A stretch of 31,663 nt of DNA from positions 1-31,663 of the forward strand of contig CAIUQV010000248.1 of assembly GCA_903901375.1 (NCBI GenBank). The letters are read 5' to 3'. Positions 23,579 to 31,663 of the stretch are shown here, in pieces. Position 1 is the first letter of the stretch, and every line of letters starts with the position of its first letter. The DNA comes from an uncultured Ignavibacteriota bacterium (GTDB taxonomy: Bacteria > Bacteroidota > Ignavibacteria > Tepidaquicellales > Tepidaquicellaceae). Both the position numbers and the translations under genes were made by a program. The notes beneath the pieces are model-generated. The model made no database searches and was not told the origin of the DNA. It saw only the letters and a program-made list of their open reading frames with translations.

Positions 23579-25345
23579 CTATTTAAGTAATAACATTTTC
23601 TTTGTTGATGTAAATCCGTCTGTCTCCATTTTATAAAAATAAACTCCCGTGTTTAGCATTTCTGCATTTAATGTATATTCATACGTACCCGCCTGTTTCG
23701 TCCCTTCCACCATTTTCACAACTTCTTTTCCCAGTACATTGAACAGGGATATTTTAATATGTCCGGCTTTAGCTATACTATAAAAAATCTTTGTAGTTGG
23801 GTTAAACGGATTAGGATAGTTCTGAGATAAACTGTATTCTTTCGGTATTCCGGTAGTGCTCTCTGTCACTTTTACCAGATCACCATTATTATAAACCCCG
23901 TTGTGTCTGGAGTTGTACTGCCACATTGGTGTTTGTGTTTTTAAAGCTGAATAAGAAACCCCGGAATTCCATAGGTATACATTCGTCTGTTGCGAAGGTG
24001 CAGTTCCCAGCACACCGGCACCAATTACATCCAGTATTCCGTTTCTGTCAATATCCGTTATACAAGGAGTCGTAAAAAAAGTAGTTCCGCTTGTTGTTAT
24101 ATTTCGGTTGAAAGTTCCGTCGTGATTGTAAACAAGATACTGTCCAATGTTTGCTGTTTGTGTGTTATCATCAAATATGAGCTCTGAATTATTATCACCG
24201 TCAATATCTGCAAGTACAATTTGGGAGTTCACTGCGTTTACAGGCCCTATAGGAAACCCTGTCAACGCTGTTCCGTTCTTGTCCCATGCATATACAAAAT
24301 CTGAGGGTACACCCGAAAGTACCTGATCGCCGACAGATATATCAATTATATTATCATTGTTAATATATCCAACTGATGGCGGACCATATACCCAGTTGGA
24401 AGTTGTTTTTGGCCATCCCGAAAGCACCGATCCGTTATTCTTTAATATATAAACATATCCCCCTCCTGCCGAAGCATGTGTACCAAAAATTATTTCTCTG
24501 ATATTATCATTGTCAACGTCTGCTAATACCGGCGAAGAGTATGAGTTAACATCTCCGTTCGGCATATAGAAAGGAAACCCCGGAATTGAGTCTCCGTTTG
24601 CTGTCCAGGCATACAAGGCATTATAAGATTCCATAACAATCTCCGGGCTGTTGTCGCCGTTTATATCTCCAACCGCAGCACTTGAACCGGGAACATGACC
24701 CATATTTTTCGGCCATCCCGGAAGAACAATTGCGTCATATTTGTAAACATAAACCTGTCCTGTAGGATAAATGCGTTTGTTCACTATTATATCCAGTTTC
24801 CCGTCAGAATTTATATCACCAAGAACAGGGGTTCTCGCACTGTATCCATGATTTATAGGAAAGCCCGTTAACAGTGTTCCGTCTCTTTTGTAAGCATAAA
24901 TATAACCACCCGAAGTCAGACCGTGGTTTGTTACAACTATTTCTCCAAAACCATCACCATCAATATCTCCAAAGGCGGGAGCACCTTCCAGTGCATACGA
25001 TGACACTGTCTTCGGCCAGCCTGCAACAGATGTTCCGTTCATGTTTAACGCCTGAACAGTGTAACCTATGTTGAATACTATTTCAAGCTCCGGGTCATTA
25101 TCCATATTACAGAAGATTCCTCCTTCAAATGTATTTCCGGAAATTAAAAAAGGAAATCCTGTAAAAAGAACAAGTGAATCAGATTCTTTGTATAAAGACT
25201 GCTGATGTTTTGTAAATGCATCTGTGATGTTCACTTTATTCATAACATCCGGTAAACAATTGTTTAATGGTTGAGAATAAAGTACACCGGAACAAATACA
25301 ATAGAATAATATAAAGTTTAAAGAAAGTAATATGAGTTTTTTCAT
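23579..25345 (-). CDS. Secreted FG-GAP/VCBS beta-propeller protein with T9SS sorting domain
   Basis: A 588-residue exported protein with a signal peptide (about residues 1-24, ending LYSQ). From about residue 80 to 440 it carries about eight calcium-binding-like FG-GAP units, for example FGDIDGDGFGEIVV, LGDINSDGKLDIIV, VGDINGDNSPEIVM and LADIDGDNNSELIF. These alternate with GWP and GFP turns as in an integrin-like propeller. The final 85 or so residues are the type IX sorting domain: SLSQNYPNPFNPTTKIFYSI, ending TKKMLLLK. Likely a surface or secreted protein for binding or display; no enzymatic motif is seen. Confidence 0.88.
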   Translation of the reverse strand: MKKLILLSLNFILFYCICSGVLYSQPLNNCLPDVMNKVNITDAFTKHQQSLYKESDSLVLFTGFPFLISGNTFEGGIFCNMDNDPELEIVFNIGYTVQALNMNGTSVAGWPKTVSSYALEGAPAFGDIDGDGFGEIVVTNHGLTSGGYIYAYKRDGTLLTGFPINHGYSARTPVLGDINSDGKLDIIVNKRIYPTGQVYVYKYDAIVLPGWPKNMGHVPGSSAAVGDINGDNSPEIVMESYNALYAWTANGDSIPGFPFYMPNGDVNSYSSPVLADVDNDNIREIIFGTHASAGGGYVYILKNNGSVLSGWPKTTSNWVYGPPSVGYINNDNIIDISVGDQVLSGVPSDFVYAWDKNGTALTGFPIGPVNAVNSQIVLADIDGDNNSELIFDDNTQTANIGQYLVYNHDGTFNRNITTSGTTFFTTPCITDIDRNGILDVIGAGVLGTAPSQQTNVYLWNSGVSYSALKTQTPMWQYNSRHNGVYNNGDLVKVTESTTGIPKEYSLSQNYPNPFNPTTKIFYSIAKAGHIKISLFNVLGKEVVKMVEGTKQAGTYEYTLNAEMLNTGVYFYKMETDGFTSTKKMLLLK

Positions 25346-25590
25346 AACTTAAATATTTGTGTTTGAAAATAGATCTTATATAATTTCGCTATCATTTAGG
25401 CATAAATTCAATGCAAAAGTAAACAGGAATTAACACATAAACGGGCATTTTCTGCAAATATCAGGTATTCAGCTAATTATTATCTACCCGCAAAATATAC
25501 TGAATTCAAGTCTTATAAAAGTTATCTTTACTGGTCATTTTAAAGCCGTCTTTCTTGTGTTTTTAAATGGGTAATTAAACAAAATCAGTT

Positions 25591-26451
25591 ATGAAAGGTA
25601 TTATTTTAGCAGGTGGTTCGGGGACAAGAATGTATCCCGTTTCCAGTATTTACAGCAAACAACTTACGCTTATTTATGATAAGCCTCTTATTTATTATCC
25701 GCTTTCAATATTAATGCTTGGTGGTATCAAGGATGTATTGATAATATCAAACGCCGAAACCATTCCGCATTATCAAAAATTGTTTAAAGACGGCAGTCAT
25801 ATCGGAATGAACATTCAGTATGCTGTTCAGGCAGCCCCTAATGGAATTGCTGAATCTTTCATACTTGGTGATTCGTTTATCGGTAATGATAGTGTTACTT
25901 TAATCCTCGGAGATAATATTTTTTATGGCAAGCTTGATTTTTTGTATAATGGAATTAAAAATAACGAAGGAGCTACAATCTTCGGATATCGCGTAACAGA
26001 CCCGGAAAGATATGGTATAGTTGAATTTGATCACGATGGAAATGTTCTTTCCATTGAAGAAAAACCTAAACAGCCAAAATCAAACTATGCTGTTCCTGGG
26101 TTATATGTTTATAATAACGATGTTGTTAATATTTCAAAGAATCTGAAACCATCCCCGCGTGGAGAACTCGAAATTACAGATGTGAATGTTGAATATCTTA
26201 AGAAGAAAAAACTTAAAGTCTCTAAAATAGGAAGAGGTGTCGCATGGCTCGATACCGGAACGCCTGTTTCCCTGCTTCAGGCATCTAATTTCTTTGGTGT
26301 AATAGAAGACAGACAGGGACTGAAGGTTGCCTGTATTGAGGAAGTGGCTTATAATATGGGCTTTATCACTTTCGAAGAACTCGAAAAAACAATCGCTAAT
26401 ATGCCTAAGTCTGATTATAGAAATTACCTCGAAAGGATTAACAGAGATTAA
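25591..26451 (+). CDS. rfbA: Glucose-1-phosphate thymidylyltransferase
   Basis: A 286-residue RfbA/RmlA, which makes dTDP-glucose from glucose-1-phosphate and dTTP. The nucleotide loop is ILAGGSGTRMYPVSSIYSKQL. Others are YDKPLIYYPLSILMLGG, GDNIFYG (metal and nucleotide binding), YGIVEFD, IEEKPKQPKSNYAVPGLY and RGVAWLDTGT. It overlaps rfbC by one base (TAATG). Together they supply steps 1 and 3 of the dTDP-rhamnose type pathway; rfbB and rfbD are not in the window. Confidence 0.95.
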   Translation: MKGIILAGGSGTRMYPVSSIYSKQLTLIYDKPLIYYPLSILMLGGIKDVLIISNAETIPHYQKLFKDGSHIGMNIQYAVQAAPNGIAESFILGDSFIGNDSVTLILGDNIFYGKLDFLYNGIKNNEGATIFGYRVTDPERYGIVEFDHDGNVLSIEEKPKQPKSNYAVPGLYVYNNDVVNISKNLKPSPRGELEITDVNVEYLKKKKLKVSKIGRGVAWLDTGTPVSLLQASNFFGVIEDRQGLKVACIEEVAYNMGFITFEELEKTIANMPKSDYRNYLERINRD

Positions 26452-27008
26452 TGGAATTTAGTAAAACAGCAATAGATGGTGTCCTCGTCCTGAAACCAAA
26501 GGTCTTTCCGGACGACAGGGGCTTCTTCTTCGAATCTTACAGTGAAAAGAATTTTCTTGAAGAAGGTCTTTTTCTTGATTTTGTTCAGGATAATATTTCT
26601 TTCTCTAAAAAAGGTACTATACGAGGTCTTCATTATCAGGTCGGTGAGTTTGCTCAGGGGAAACTTTGTCAGGTTCTTTCGGGTAAAGTTCTTGATGTTG
26701 CCGTTGATGTAAGGTTTGATTCTCCTACTTTTGGACAGCATGTTGCAGTCGAACTTTCCGGAGATAATCATAACCAGATCTGGATCCCACCGGGTTTTGC
26801 ACACGGGTTTTCTGTATTGTCCGATACCGCTATTTTTCATTACAAGTGTACGGCTTTTTACAGTAAGCAGGATGAAAGGGCAATTCTCTTCAACGATCCC
26901 GACTTAAACATCGACTGGAAAGTTGATGCTTTGAATATTTCTGAAAAAGACCTGAAAGGAAAATCTTTTAAAGATATCGATAAAGATTTTATCTATTCAG
27001 ATTTTTAA
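26451..27008 (+). CDS. rfbC: dTDP-4-dehydrorhamnose 3,5-epimerase
   Basis: A 185-residue cupin-fold RfbC/RmlC. It starts with VLVLKPKVFPDDRGFFFESY, has the catalytic-His segment GTIRGLHYQVG, then GKVLDVAVDVR, IWIPPGFAHGFSVLSDTAIFHYKC and ends with the NDPDLNIDW strand. It epimerises dTDP-4-keto-6-deoxyglucose at C3 and C5, the product then being used for rhamnose or other 6-deoxysugars in surface polysaccharide. It is coupled to rfbA and lies 26 bp ahead of ugd. Confidence 0.95.
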   Translation: MEFSKTAIDGVLVLKPKVFPDDRGFFFESYSEKNFLEEGLFLDFVQDNISFSKKGTIRGLHYQVGEFAQGKLCQVLSGKVLDVAVDVRFDSPTFGQHVAVELSGDNHNQIWIPPGFAHGFSVLSDTAIFHYKCTAFYSKQDERAILFNDPDLNIDWKVDALNISEKDLKGKSFKDIDKDFIYSDF

Positions 27009-27034
27009 TTAATAATTATTTTAAGGAATTCATT

Positions 27035-28357
27035 TTGAATATTTCAATCATTGGTACCGGCTATGTAGGTTTGGTTTCGGGTACTTGTTTTGCCGAAATG
27101 GGAAACCAGGTTATTTGTGTTGATAACAGTCCTGAAAAACTTGCCAAACTTAAGAAAGCCGAAGTTACTATTTACGAACCTGGTCTCGATACAATCTTTC
27201 AGCGGAATATTTCTAAGAACAGGCTTTCGTTCACCGGCGACCTGAAAGATGCAGTACTTAACACAGATATTATTTTTCTCTGCCTTCCTACTCCTCAGGG
27301 AGAAGACGGCTCAGCTGATTTGAAATACGTTACGGGTGTCGCCGGAGATATTGGTAAGATACTAAGTGAAAGTGGTACTAAGGATTATAAAATTATCGTA
27401 AATAAAAGTACCGTACCTGTAGGAACAGCCCAGAAAGTTGAAGCAGAAGTTAAATCCTGCGGCTTTGAAAATTTTGATATTGTTTCTAATCCTGAATTTC
27501 TCAGAGAAGGTTTTGCAGTAGAAGATTTTCTGAAACCCGACAGAATAGTTATCGGCTCGGACAGCAAGAAAGCACTTGCTATAATGCGGGAACTATATGA
27601 ACCGTTTGTCAGGCAGGGAAATCCCATCATCGAAATGAACACTGCAAGTTCTGAAGTAACAAAGTATGCTGCAAATTCTTATCTTGCAATGCGCATTACG
27701 TATATGAACGAACTTGCAAACTTCTGCGAAATCGTTGGTGCTGATATAGACTTCGTCAGGAGAGGTATGGGAACAGATAACCGTATTGGAAAAAGATTTT
27801 TGTTTTCGGGAATCGGTTATGGTGGTTCCTGTTTTCCAAAAGACGTTAATGCACTTATAAAAACCTCTGTTGATAAAGGTTCTGAAATGTCTATACTTAC
27901 AGTAGTAGATAAAGTAAACCATAATCAGAAATCAGTTCTTTACAATAAAGTAGTCGCTCATTTCGGTAATATCAAAGGTAAACACTTTGCAGTATGGGGT
28001 CTTGCATTTAAGCCAAATACAGACGATATGAGGGAGGCTCCCTCTGTTGTTATTATTAAAAAGCTTCTCGAAGCAGGCGCTACTGTTTCTGCTTATGACC
28101 CTGCGGCTATGGAAACATCTAAGTTTTATTTGAAAGATACTATTGTTTATGCAGAAAGCGAGTACGCAACCCTAAAAAATGCAGACGCACTTTTGATTAT
28201 GACCGAATGGAATGAATTCAGAAATCCTGACCTTGATGCAGTTAAGAAAGAACTTAAGAATCCTGTTATTTTCGACGGAAGAAATATTTTCTCACCTGAA
28301 AAAATGAAGGAAGCAGGATTTATATATTATAGTATTGGCAGACAGCCGGTAAAATAA
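27035..28357 (+). CDS. ugd: UDP-glucose 6-dehydrogenase
   Basis: A 440-residue UDP-glucose dehydrogenase that oxidises UDP-glucose to UDP-glucuronate with two NAD. The NAD-binding start is ISIIGTGYVGLVSGTCFAEMG. Others are SNPEFLREGFAVEDF, the catalytic Cys266 in GIGYGGSCFPKDVNAL, and AVWGLAFKPNTDDMREAPS. The start is a TTG at 27035 with a good AAGGA ribosome binding site 8 nt upstream; the NAD motif begins at residue 5, so no later start fits. Its product is the substrate of the decarboxylase encoded convergently just downstream. Confidence 0.95.
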   Translation: MNISIIGTGYVGLVSGTCFAEMGNQVICVDNSPEKLAKLKKAEVTIYEPGLDTIFQRNISKNRLSFTGDLKDAVLNTDIIFLCLPTPQGEDGSADLKYVTGVAGDIGKILSESGTKDYKIIVNKSTVPVGTAQKVEAEVKSCGFENFDIVSNPEFLREGFAVEDFLKPDRIVIGSDSKKALAIMRELYEPFVRQGNPIIEMNTASSEVTKYAANSYLAMRITYMNELANFCEIVGADIDFVRRGMGTDNRIGKRFLFSGIGYGGSCFPKDVNALIKTSVDKGSEMSILTVVDKVNHNQKSVLYNKVVAHFGNIKGKHFAVWGLAFKPNTDDMREAPSVVIIKKLLEAGATVSAYDPAAMETSKFYLKDTIVYAESEYATLKNADALLIMTEWNEFRNPDLDAVKKELKNPVIFDGRNIFSPEKMKEAGFIYYSIGRQPVK

Positions 28358-28371
28358 ATTATGTTTTAAAG

Positions 28372-28406
28372 AAAAACCCTGTTCAGTATTACTGAACAGG
28401 GTTTTT
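28372..28406. terminator. Strong bidirectional terminator between ugd and the UDP-xylose synthase gene
   Basis: A perfect 16-bp stem (AAAAACCCTGTTCAGT / ACTGAACAGGGTTTTT) has a 3-nt loop and T-runs on both strands. It lies between the stops of two convergent genes and is the strongest terminator in the window. Confidence 0.92.
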
Positions 28407-28417
28407 TACATTTTCTC

Positions 28418-29368
28418 TTATTTATTAAGTACTTTTCTGAAGTGTTCGTAAGTAATTTTCAGCCCTTCTGCCCTGTCTACCTTGGGTTCCCAGCCAAGTA
28501 TTTCCTTTGCTTTTGTAATGTCAGGTTGTCTTTGTTTGGGGTCATCAGTCGGTAAATCCATATACACAATCTTTTGTTTTGTGCCCGTAAGTTTTATTAT
28601 CTCTTCTGCAAATTGTTTTATCGTAATTTCGTTCGGATTACCTATGTTAACAGGATACACATAATCACTTAACAGTAATCTGTAAATCCCCTCCACTAAA
28701 TCAGAAACATAACAAAAAGACCTTGTCTGGCTTCCGTCTCCGAATACCGTTATATCGTGCCCTTCTATTGCCTGTTTCATAAACGCAGGCAAAGCTCTTC
28801 CGTCATCAAGCCTCATTCTCGGACCGTATGTATTGAAAATTCTGACAATCCTTGTGTCGATCCCGTGAAAAGTATGGTATGCCATTGTTATAGCCTCCAT
28901 AAATCTCTTTGCTTCGTCATACACGCCACGGGGACCTATCGGATTTACGTTTCCCCAGTATTCTTCTGTCTGCGGATGAACATCAGGGTCGCCGTAAATT
29001 TCCGATGTGGATGCAATTAAAAATCTTGAAGATTTTTCTTTCGATAAACCAAGAAGGTTGTGAGTGCCTAAAGAACCAACCTTTAAAGTCTGTATCGGCA
29101 TCTTTAAATAATCTATCGGACTTGCTGGAGAAGCAAAATGTAGTATGTAGTCAAGCTTTCCCGGAATATGTACAAACTTGGTTACGTCATGAAAGTAAAA
29201 TTCAAAGTTCTTTAACGGAAACAGATGTTCTATGTTCTTTAGCGATCCTGTACTTAGATTGTCCATCGCTATCACGTGGTATCCTTCTTTCACAAACCTG
29301 TCACACAGATGTGAGCCAAGAAATCCCGCACCACCCGTTATCAAAACTTTCTTTCCGTTTAATTCCAT
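28418..29368 (-). CDS. UDP-glucuronate decarboxylase (UDP-xylose synthase), SDR family
   Basis: A 316-residue extended short-chain dehydrogenase. NAD-binding GGAGFLGSHLCDRF is at residues 12-25. The catalytic set is Thr121 and Glu123 (ASTSEIYGDP), Tyr150 and Lys154 (GVYDEAKRFMEA). The Glu123 and the neighbouring YWGNVNPIGPRG are typical of UDP-xylose synthases, which turn UDP-glucuronate into UDP-xylose. Further motifs are RIFNTYGPRMRLDDGRALP and RSFCYVSDLVEGIYRLL. It pairs functionally with ugd, although it is transcribed toward it. Confidence 0.9.
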   Translation of the reverse strand: MELNGKKVLITGGAGFLGSHLCDRFVKEGYHVIAMDNLSTGSLKNIEHLFPLKNFEFYFHDVTKFVHIPGKLDYILHFASPASPIDYLKMPIQTLKVGSLGTHNLLGLSKEKSSRFLIASTSEIYGDPDVHPQTEEYWGNVNPIGPRGVYDEAKRFMEAITMAYHTFHGIDTRIVRIFNTYGPRMRLDDGRALPAFMKQAIEGHDITVFGDGSQTRSFCYVSDLVEGIYRLLLSDYVYPVNIGNPNEITIKQFAEEIIKLTGTKQKIVYMDLPTDDPKQRQPDITKAKEILGWEPKVDRAEGLKITYEHFRKVLNK

Positions 29369-29575
29369 TCTTTTATATCGTGTTAAGGATTATTAATTCT
29401 TATTCTTATAAGTATCGAATTTAAAATAATTTCGTTAAACATTATATACATTAATTATTGTGCTTCTGTTGCTGTTAAATCATCAATTACATACACCGTT
29501 GTTTATTTTTTGACTAACTTTTCAAATCCTTTATTGCTATTTTTATACTTGTACATAACTTATACCTTATTAATT

Positions 29576-30844
29576 ATGAGCTCATTATTGTTATCAAAAA
29601 CAGCACAAAATCTCATCCCCTCAGGTATCAGAAAGATATCAGATAAAGTAAATGAAAGAATTGAAAAAGGTGAAAAAATATTTAACCTTACTATTGGTGA
29701 TTTCTCCCCAAGGGTTTTTCCAATTCCCGAAGCACTTAAAAAGGAAATAAAAAATGCTTATGATGAAGATTTAACTAACTATCCACCGTCTGAAGGTGTT
29801 ATGGTTATCCGTGAAGCAATTTCGGAATATATTAAAACACGCGGAGGTTTTGATTATGGAACAGACGAAATCATTGTCGGCAGCGGTGCAAGACCTCTCA
29901 CTTATACTCTTATGCTTACACTTGTCGACCCGGGTGAAAAGATTGTCTATCCCGCACCTTCCTGGAATAATAACTGTTATGTTCAGCTGATTGATGCCGT
30001 TCCCGTAAGCGTGGAAACAAAATTCGAAAATAATTTTGTACCAACCGCAGAAGAGCTTAAACCTCATTTAAAAGATGCAGCACTTCTTGCTCTGAATTCT
30101 CCGCTTAATCCAAGCGGCACTGTTTTTACAAAAGAAGAACTTAAGAAAATAGTTGACCTTATTGTTGATGAAAATAAACAGCGGGCAAAAGAAAACCGTA
30201 AACCCCTTTATGTTTTCTACGATATGATTTACTGGATTCTCGTATACGGTGAGTCAAAACATTATAATCCGATTGAATTAAATCCTGAAATTCGAGACTA
30301 CGTTGTTTTTATAGATGGTATTTCTAAATGCTTTGCCGCCACTGGCGTCAGACTCGGATGGGCTTTCGGACCTAAAGCTATTATAAAAAAGATGAGTGCC
30401 ATTCTCGCACACATCGGTGCCTGGTCTCCAAAACCCGAACAGGTTGCAACAGGAAGATTCCTGAAAAATACTGCCGAGGTTGATAAGTATTTTGATAATT
30501 TCAAATCCGAACTCTTTACACGCTTGAATACTTTTTATGAAGGTATTATGAATATTAAAAAATCTGGTTATGATGTAGATGCTATTTATCCTCAGGGAGC
30601 TTTGTACCTGACAGTTAAACTTAATCTTGTTGGAAAGAAAACTGAAAGCGGTAAAGAATTAAAAACCATTGACGATGTACTCGGGTACATTCTCGAAGAA
30701 GGCAAAATCGCCCTCGTTCCTTTTTATGCCTTCGGTGCAAAAATGGATTCTCCTTGGTTCAGACTATCAGTCGGTACCTGCAGTAAAGAAGAAGCCAGAG
30801 TCGCAGCACTTTTGCTTAAAGAAACTATCGAAAAATTGAAATAA
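29576..30844 (+). CDS. PLP-dependent aminotransferase, class I/II (aspartate aminotransferase family)
   Basis: A 421-residue aminotransferase from the ATG at 29576; an upstream TTG at 29510 would add a hydrophobic 22-residue leader that is probably non-coding. The PLP lysine is Lys251 (IDGISKCFAATGVRLGWAFG), with Arg259 near the phosphate. Cofactor contacts are in GSGARPLTYTLML, LNSPLNPSGTVF and VFYDMIYW. The C-terminal substrate arginine is in PWFRLSVGTC. It probably moves the amino group between aspartate or a similar amino acid and 2-oxoglutarate; exact substrate is open. Divergent from the UDP-xylose synthase gene; own terminator. Confidence 0.88.
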   Translation: MSSLLLSKTAQNLIPSGIRKISDKVNERIEKGEKIFNLTIGDFSPRVFPIPEALKKEIKNAYDEDLTNYPPSEGVMVIREAISEYIKTRGGFDYGTDEIIVGSGARPLTYTLMLTLVDPGEKIVYPAPSWNNNCYVQLIDAVPVSVETKFENNFVPTAEELKPHLKDAALLALNSPLNPSGTVFTKEELKKIVDLIVDENKQRAKENRKPLYVFYDMIYWILVYGESKHYNPIELNPEIRDYVVFIDGISKCFAATGVRLGWAFGPKAIIKKMSAILAHIGAWSPKPEQVATGRFLKNTAEVDKYFDNFKSELFTRLNTFYEGIMNIKKSGYDVDAIYPQGALYLTVKLNLVGKKTESGKELKTIDDVLGYILEEGKIALVPFYAFGAKMDSPWFRLSVGTCSKEEARVAALLLKETIEKLK

Positions 30845-30870
30845 TTCACAAAATTTTAGCAAAATCACTC

Positions 30871-30897
30871 AAAACCCCGTCAAAACAACGGGGTTTT
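30871..30897 (+). terminator. Terminator of the aminotransferase gene
   Basis: A perfect 10-bp stem (AAAACCCCGT / ACGGGGTTTT) has a 7-nt loop, followed by a T and GTT, 27 bp after the stop codon. Confidence 0.85.
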
Positions 30898-31158
30898 TGT
30901 TAAAAACCCTGTCTTTTTGCTTAAATTAAGTAAATATCAACAAGAAAACACTTCAAATTGAATTAATTAATCCTAAACCAGTTATTATTGTAAAAAATAA
31001 GAATACATGCGATATACATGCGATATTTATTCGATATATAAGGGATATATATCAGTATTAATTAATAAAAAGTTGGTCTCATTTTCTGGAAATTAAAGGT
31101 TGAAAAGGTTTAATTAGAAAGAAATAGGAATCAAATAATTAGATTAGAACAAATAAAT
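30898..31158. other. Non-coding AT-rich spacer
   Basis: This stretch between the aminotransferase terminator and the end of the decarboxylase gene holds no reading frame I can support and no tRNA-like fold. Its only clear structure is the 11-bp repeat array at 31003-31057. The remainder is AT-rich. No terminator was seen directly downstream of the decarboxylase gene. Confidence 0.6.
31003..31057. repeat. Array of five 11-bp direct repeats (two identical, three degenerate)
   Basis: Consecutive 11-mers read ATACATGCGAT, ATACATGCGAT, ATTTATTCGAT, ATATAAGGGAT and ATATATCAGTA. The first two are identical, and the first four all start with AT and end with GAT. The period is close to one helical turn, so each GAT faces the same side of the DNA. 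This could be a protein-binding array or simply AT-rich slippage. Confidence 0.55.
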
Positions 31159-31663
31159 TCAGTCCAAAAACTTCTCTTTTGCCTGAGGATGTGAAAGGAA
31201 TAAAGGCATGGATTCTGTGTAACCGTATGCCCCTGCGTTTAAAACCGCCAGTATATCACCGGGTCTTGTTTCGGGTAAAATAATTTCTTCACCAAAACAA
31301 TCAAGCGAAGTACACAATGGTCCGGCTACCATGTATCTGTCTTGTACCTCTCTCTTTTCGTAAAAGGCAGTTATATTTACTATTGGATGTGAAGTACCTA
31401 TCAGGGCAGGTCTCACTAAATGATGTATTCCGCCGTCAGTTAATAAAATGTTTTTGCCCCTCGAAGTTTTTGTATATAAAACTTTAAATAAATAAATTCC
31501 AGAATGCCCGCTTAAAAATCTTCCCGGCTCAAATATTAAATCAACTCCGTCAAGAAATCCTTTATACTTTTCAGAATCAACCAACTTAAACAGTTCGTCT
31601 CCAAGTCTCGTAATGTCAAGCACCGTTTCTTCCGCACCGTAAGGAATCCCAAAACCGCCTCCA
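31159..31663 (-). CDS. PLP-dependent decarboxylase (Orn/DAP/Arg group IV), C-terminal part
   Basis: The gene enters from the right edge; 168 residues are present. The open frame continues in-frame through GGGFGIPYGAEETV to the last base, so the GTG at 31623 is not the start. The glycine-rich phosphate loop GGGFGIPYG, the EPGRFLSG motif, the active-site Cys segment GPLCTSLDCFGE and the AGAYGYTES segment identify a fold-III decarboxylase of the LysA/ornithine decarboxylase group. Exosortase-linked and other carrier-protein decarboxylases share these motifs, so diaminopimelate as substrate is not certain. Confidence 0.85.
   Translation of the reverse strand, partial: GGGFGIPYGAEETVLDITRLGDELFKLVDSEKYKGFLDGVDLIFEPGRFLSGHSGIYLFKVLYTKTSRGKNILLTDGGIHHLVRPALIGTSHPIVNITAFYEKREVQDRYMVAGPLCTSLDCFGEEIILPETRPGDILAVLNAGAYGYTESMPLFLSHPQAKEKFLD

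Noticed and set aside
29510..29575. 22-residue N-terminal extension of the aminotransferase from a TTG
   Set aside because: The hydrophobic leader does not fit a cytoplasmic class I aminotransferase, and the TTGACT at that point looks more like a -35 element; the ATG at 29576 gives a normal N-terminus.
1..31663. CRISPR array, tRNA or rRNA genes, insertion sequences, prophage
   Set aside because: No regularly spaced identical repeats with unique spacers, no cloverleaf or rRNA-like sequence, and no transposase, integrase or phage structural motif was seen on either strand by reading.
31159..31663. Functional link between the PLP decarboxylase at the right end and the PqqD/ATP-grasp genes at the left end
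   Set aside because: Some ATP-grasp clusters contain such decarboxylases, but about 29 kb of unrelated housekeeping genes separate these two, so there is no positional support.

Overview
The window is bacterial chromosomal DNA with low G+C. It most likely comes from an Ignavibacteria / Bacteroidetes-Chlorobi group bacterium. Two large secreted proteins end in a type IX secretion sorting domain with the SLSQNYPNPFNP signature typical of Ignavibacteria. A DUF4834-like small membrane protein, the folB-folK-deoxynucleoside kinase run and a long-form IspH fit the same group. Many genes need TTG starts. No rRNA, tRNA, CRISPR array, transposase or phage gene was seen, so this looks like an ordinary chromosomal segment with one accessory-looking end.

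Left end (1-3080): a tightly packed leftward run encodes an ECF sigma factor, a one-pass membrane protein in the anti-sigma position, a CpxP/metal-sensor-like periplasmic protein, an unlisted 34-residue membrane peptide, a PqqD-family protein and the first 53 residues of an ATP-grasp enzyme that continues off the window. Divergent from it lies a gene for a secreted protein with a Cys/Gly/Asn-rich repeat tail. The shared spacer holds a near-perfect sigma-54 promoter toward the secreted protein and a weaker sigma-54-like element toward the sigma operon. This is the part most worth following as a possible undescribed sensing or peptide-modification system.

Centre (3201-15184): an RNase HI-like gene on the minus strand, then a long rightward series: lipoprotein, sucD, folB, folK, deoxynucleoside kinase, DUF4834-like, GT9 glycosyltransferase, Ppx/GppA-HD phosphatase, hflX, a glutaryl-CoA-dehydrogenase-type enzyme, ispH, a Rieske ferredoxin and queG. 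Most junctions overlap or are under 20 bp, so these look like one or two housekeeping operons (TCA cycle, folate, nucleotide salvage, envelope, isoprenoid, tRNA modification).

Right half (15242-31663): a DUF4436-like membrane protein and pyruvate phosphate dikinase (minus), a YqiA-like esterase (plus), a secreted Asp-box protein, recX-recA and a secreted FG-GAP protein (minus). A nucleotide-sugar block follows: rfbA, rfbC and ugd on plus, converging on a UDP-xylose synthase gene. Last come an aspartate-aminotransferase-family gene and a PLP-dependent decarboxylase cut by the window end. Strong hairpin terminators sit at the convergent junctions near 3060, 19910 and 28390 and after several other genes.

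Unusual features include lysine-rich tails on two unrelated metabolic enzymes (SucD and PPDK), a terminator-like hairpin between recA and recX, and an array of 11-bp repeats near 31.0 kb.
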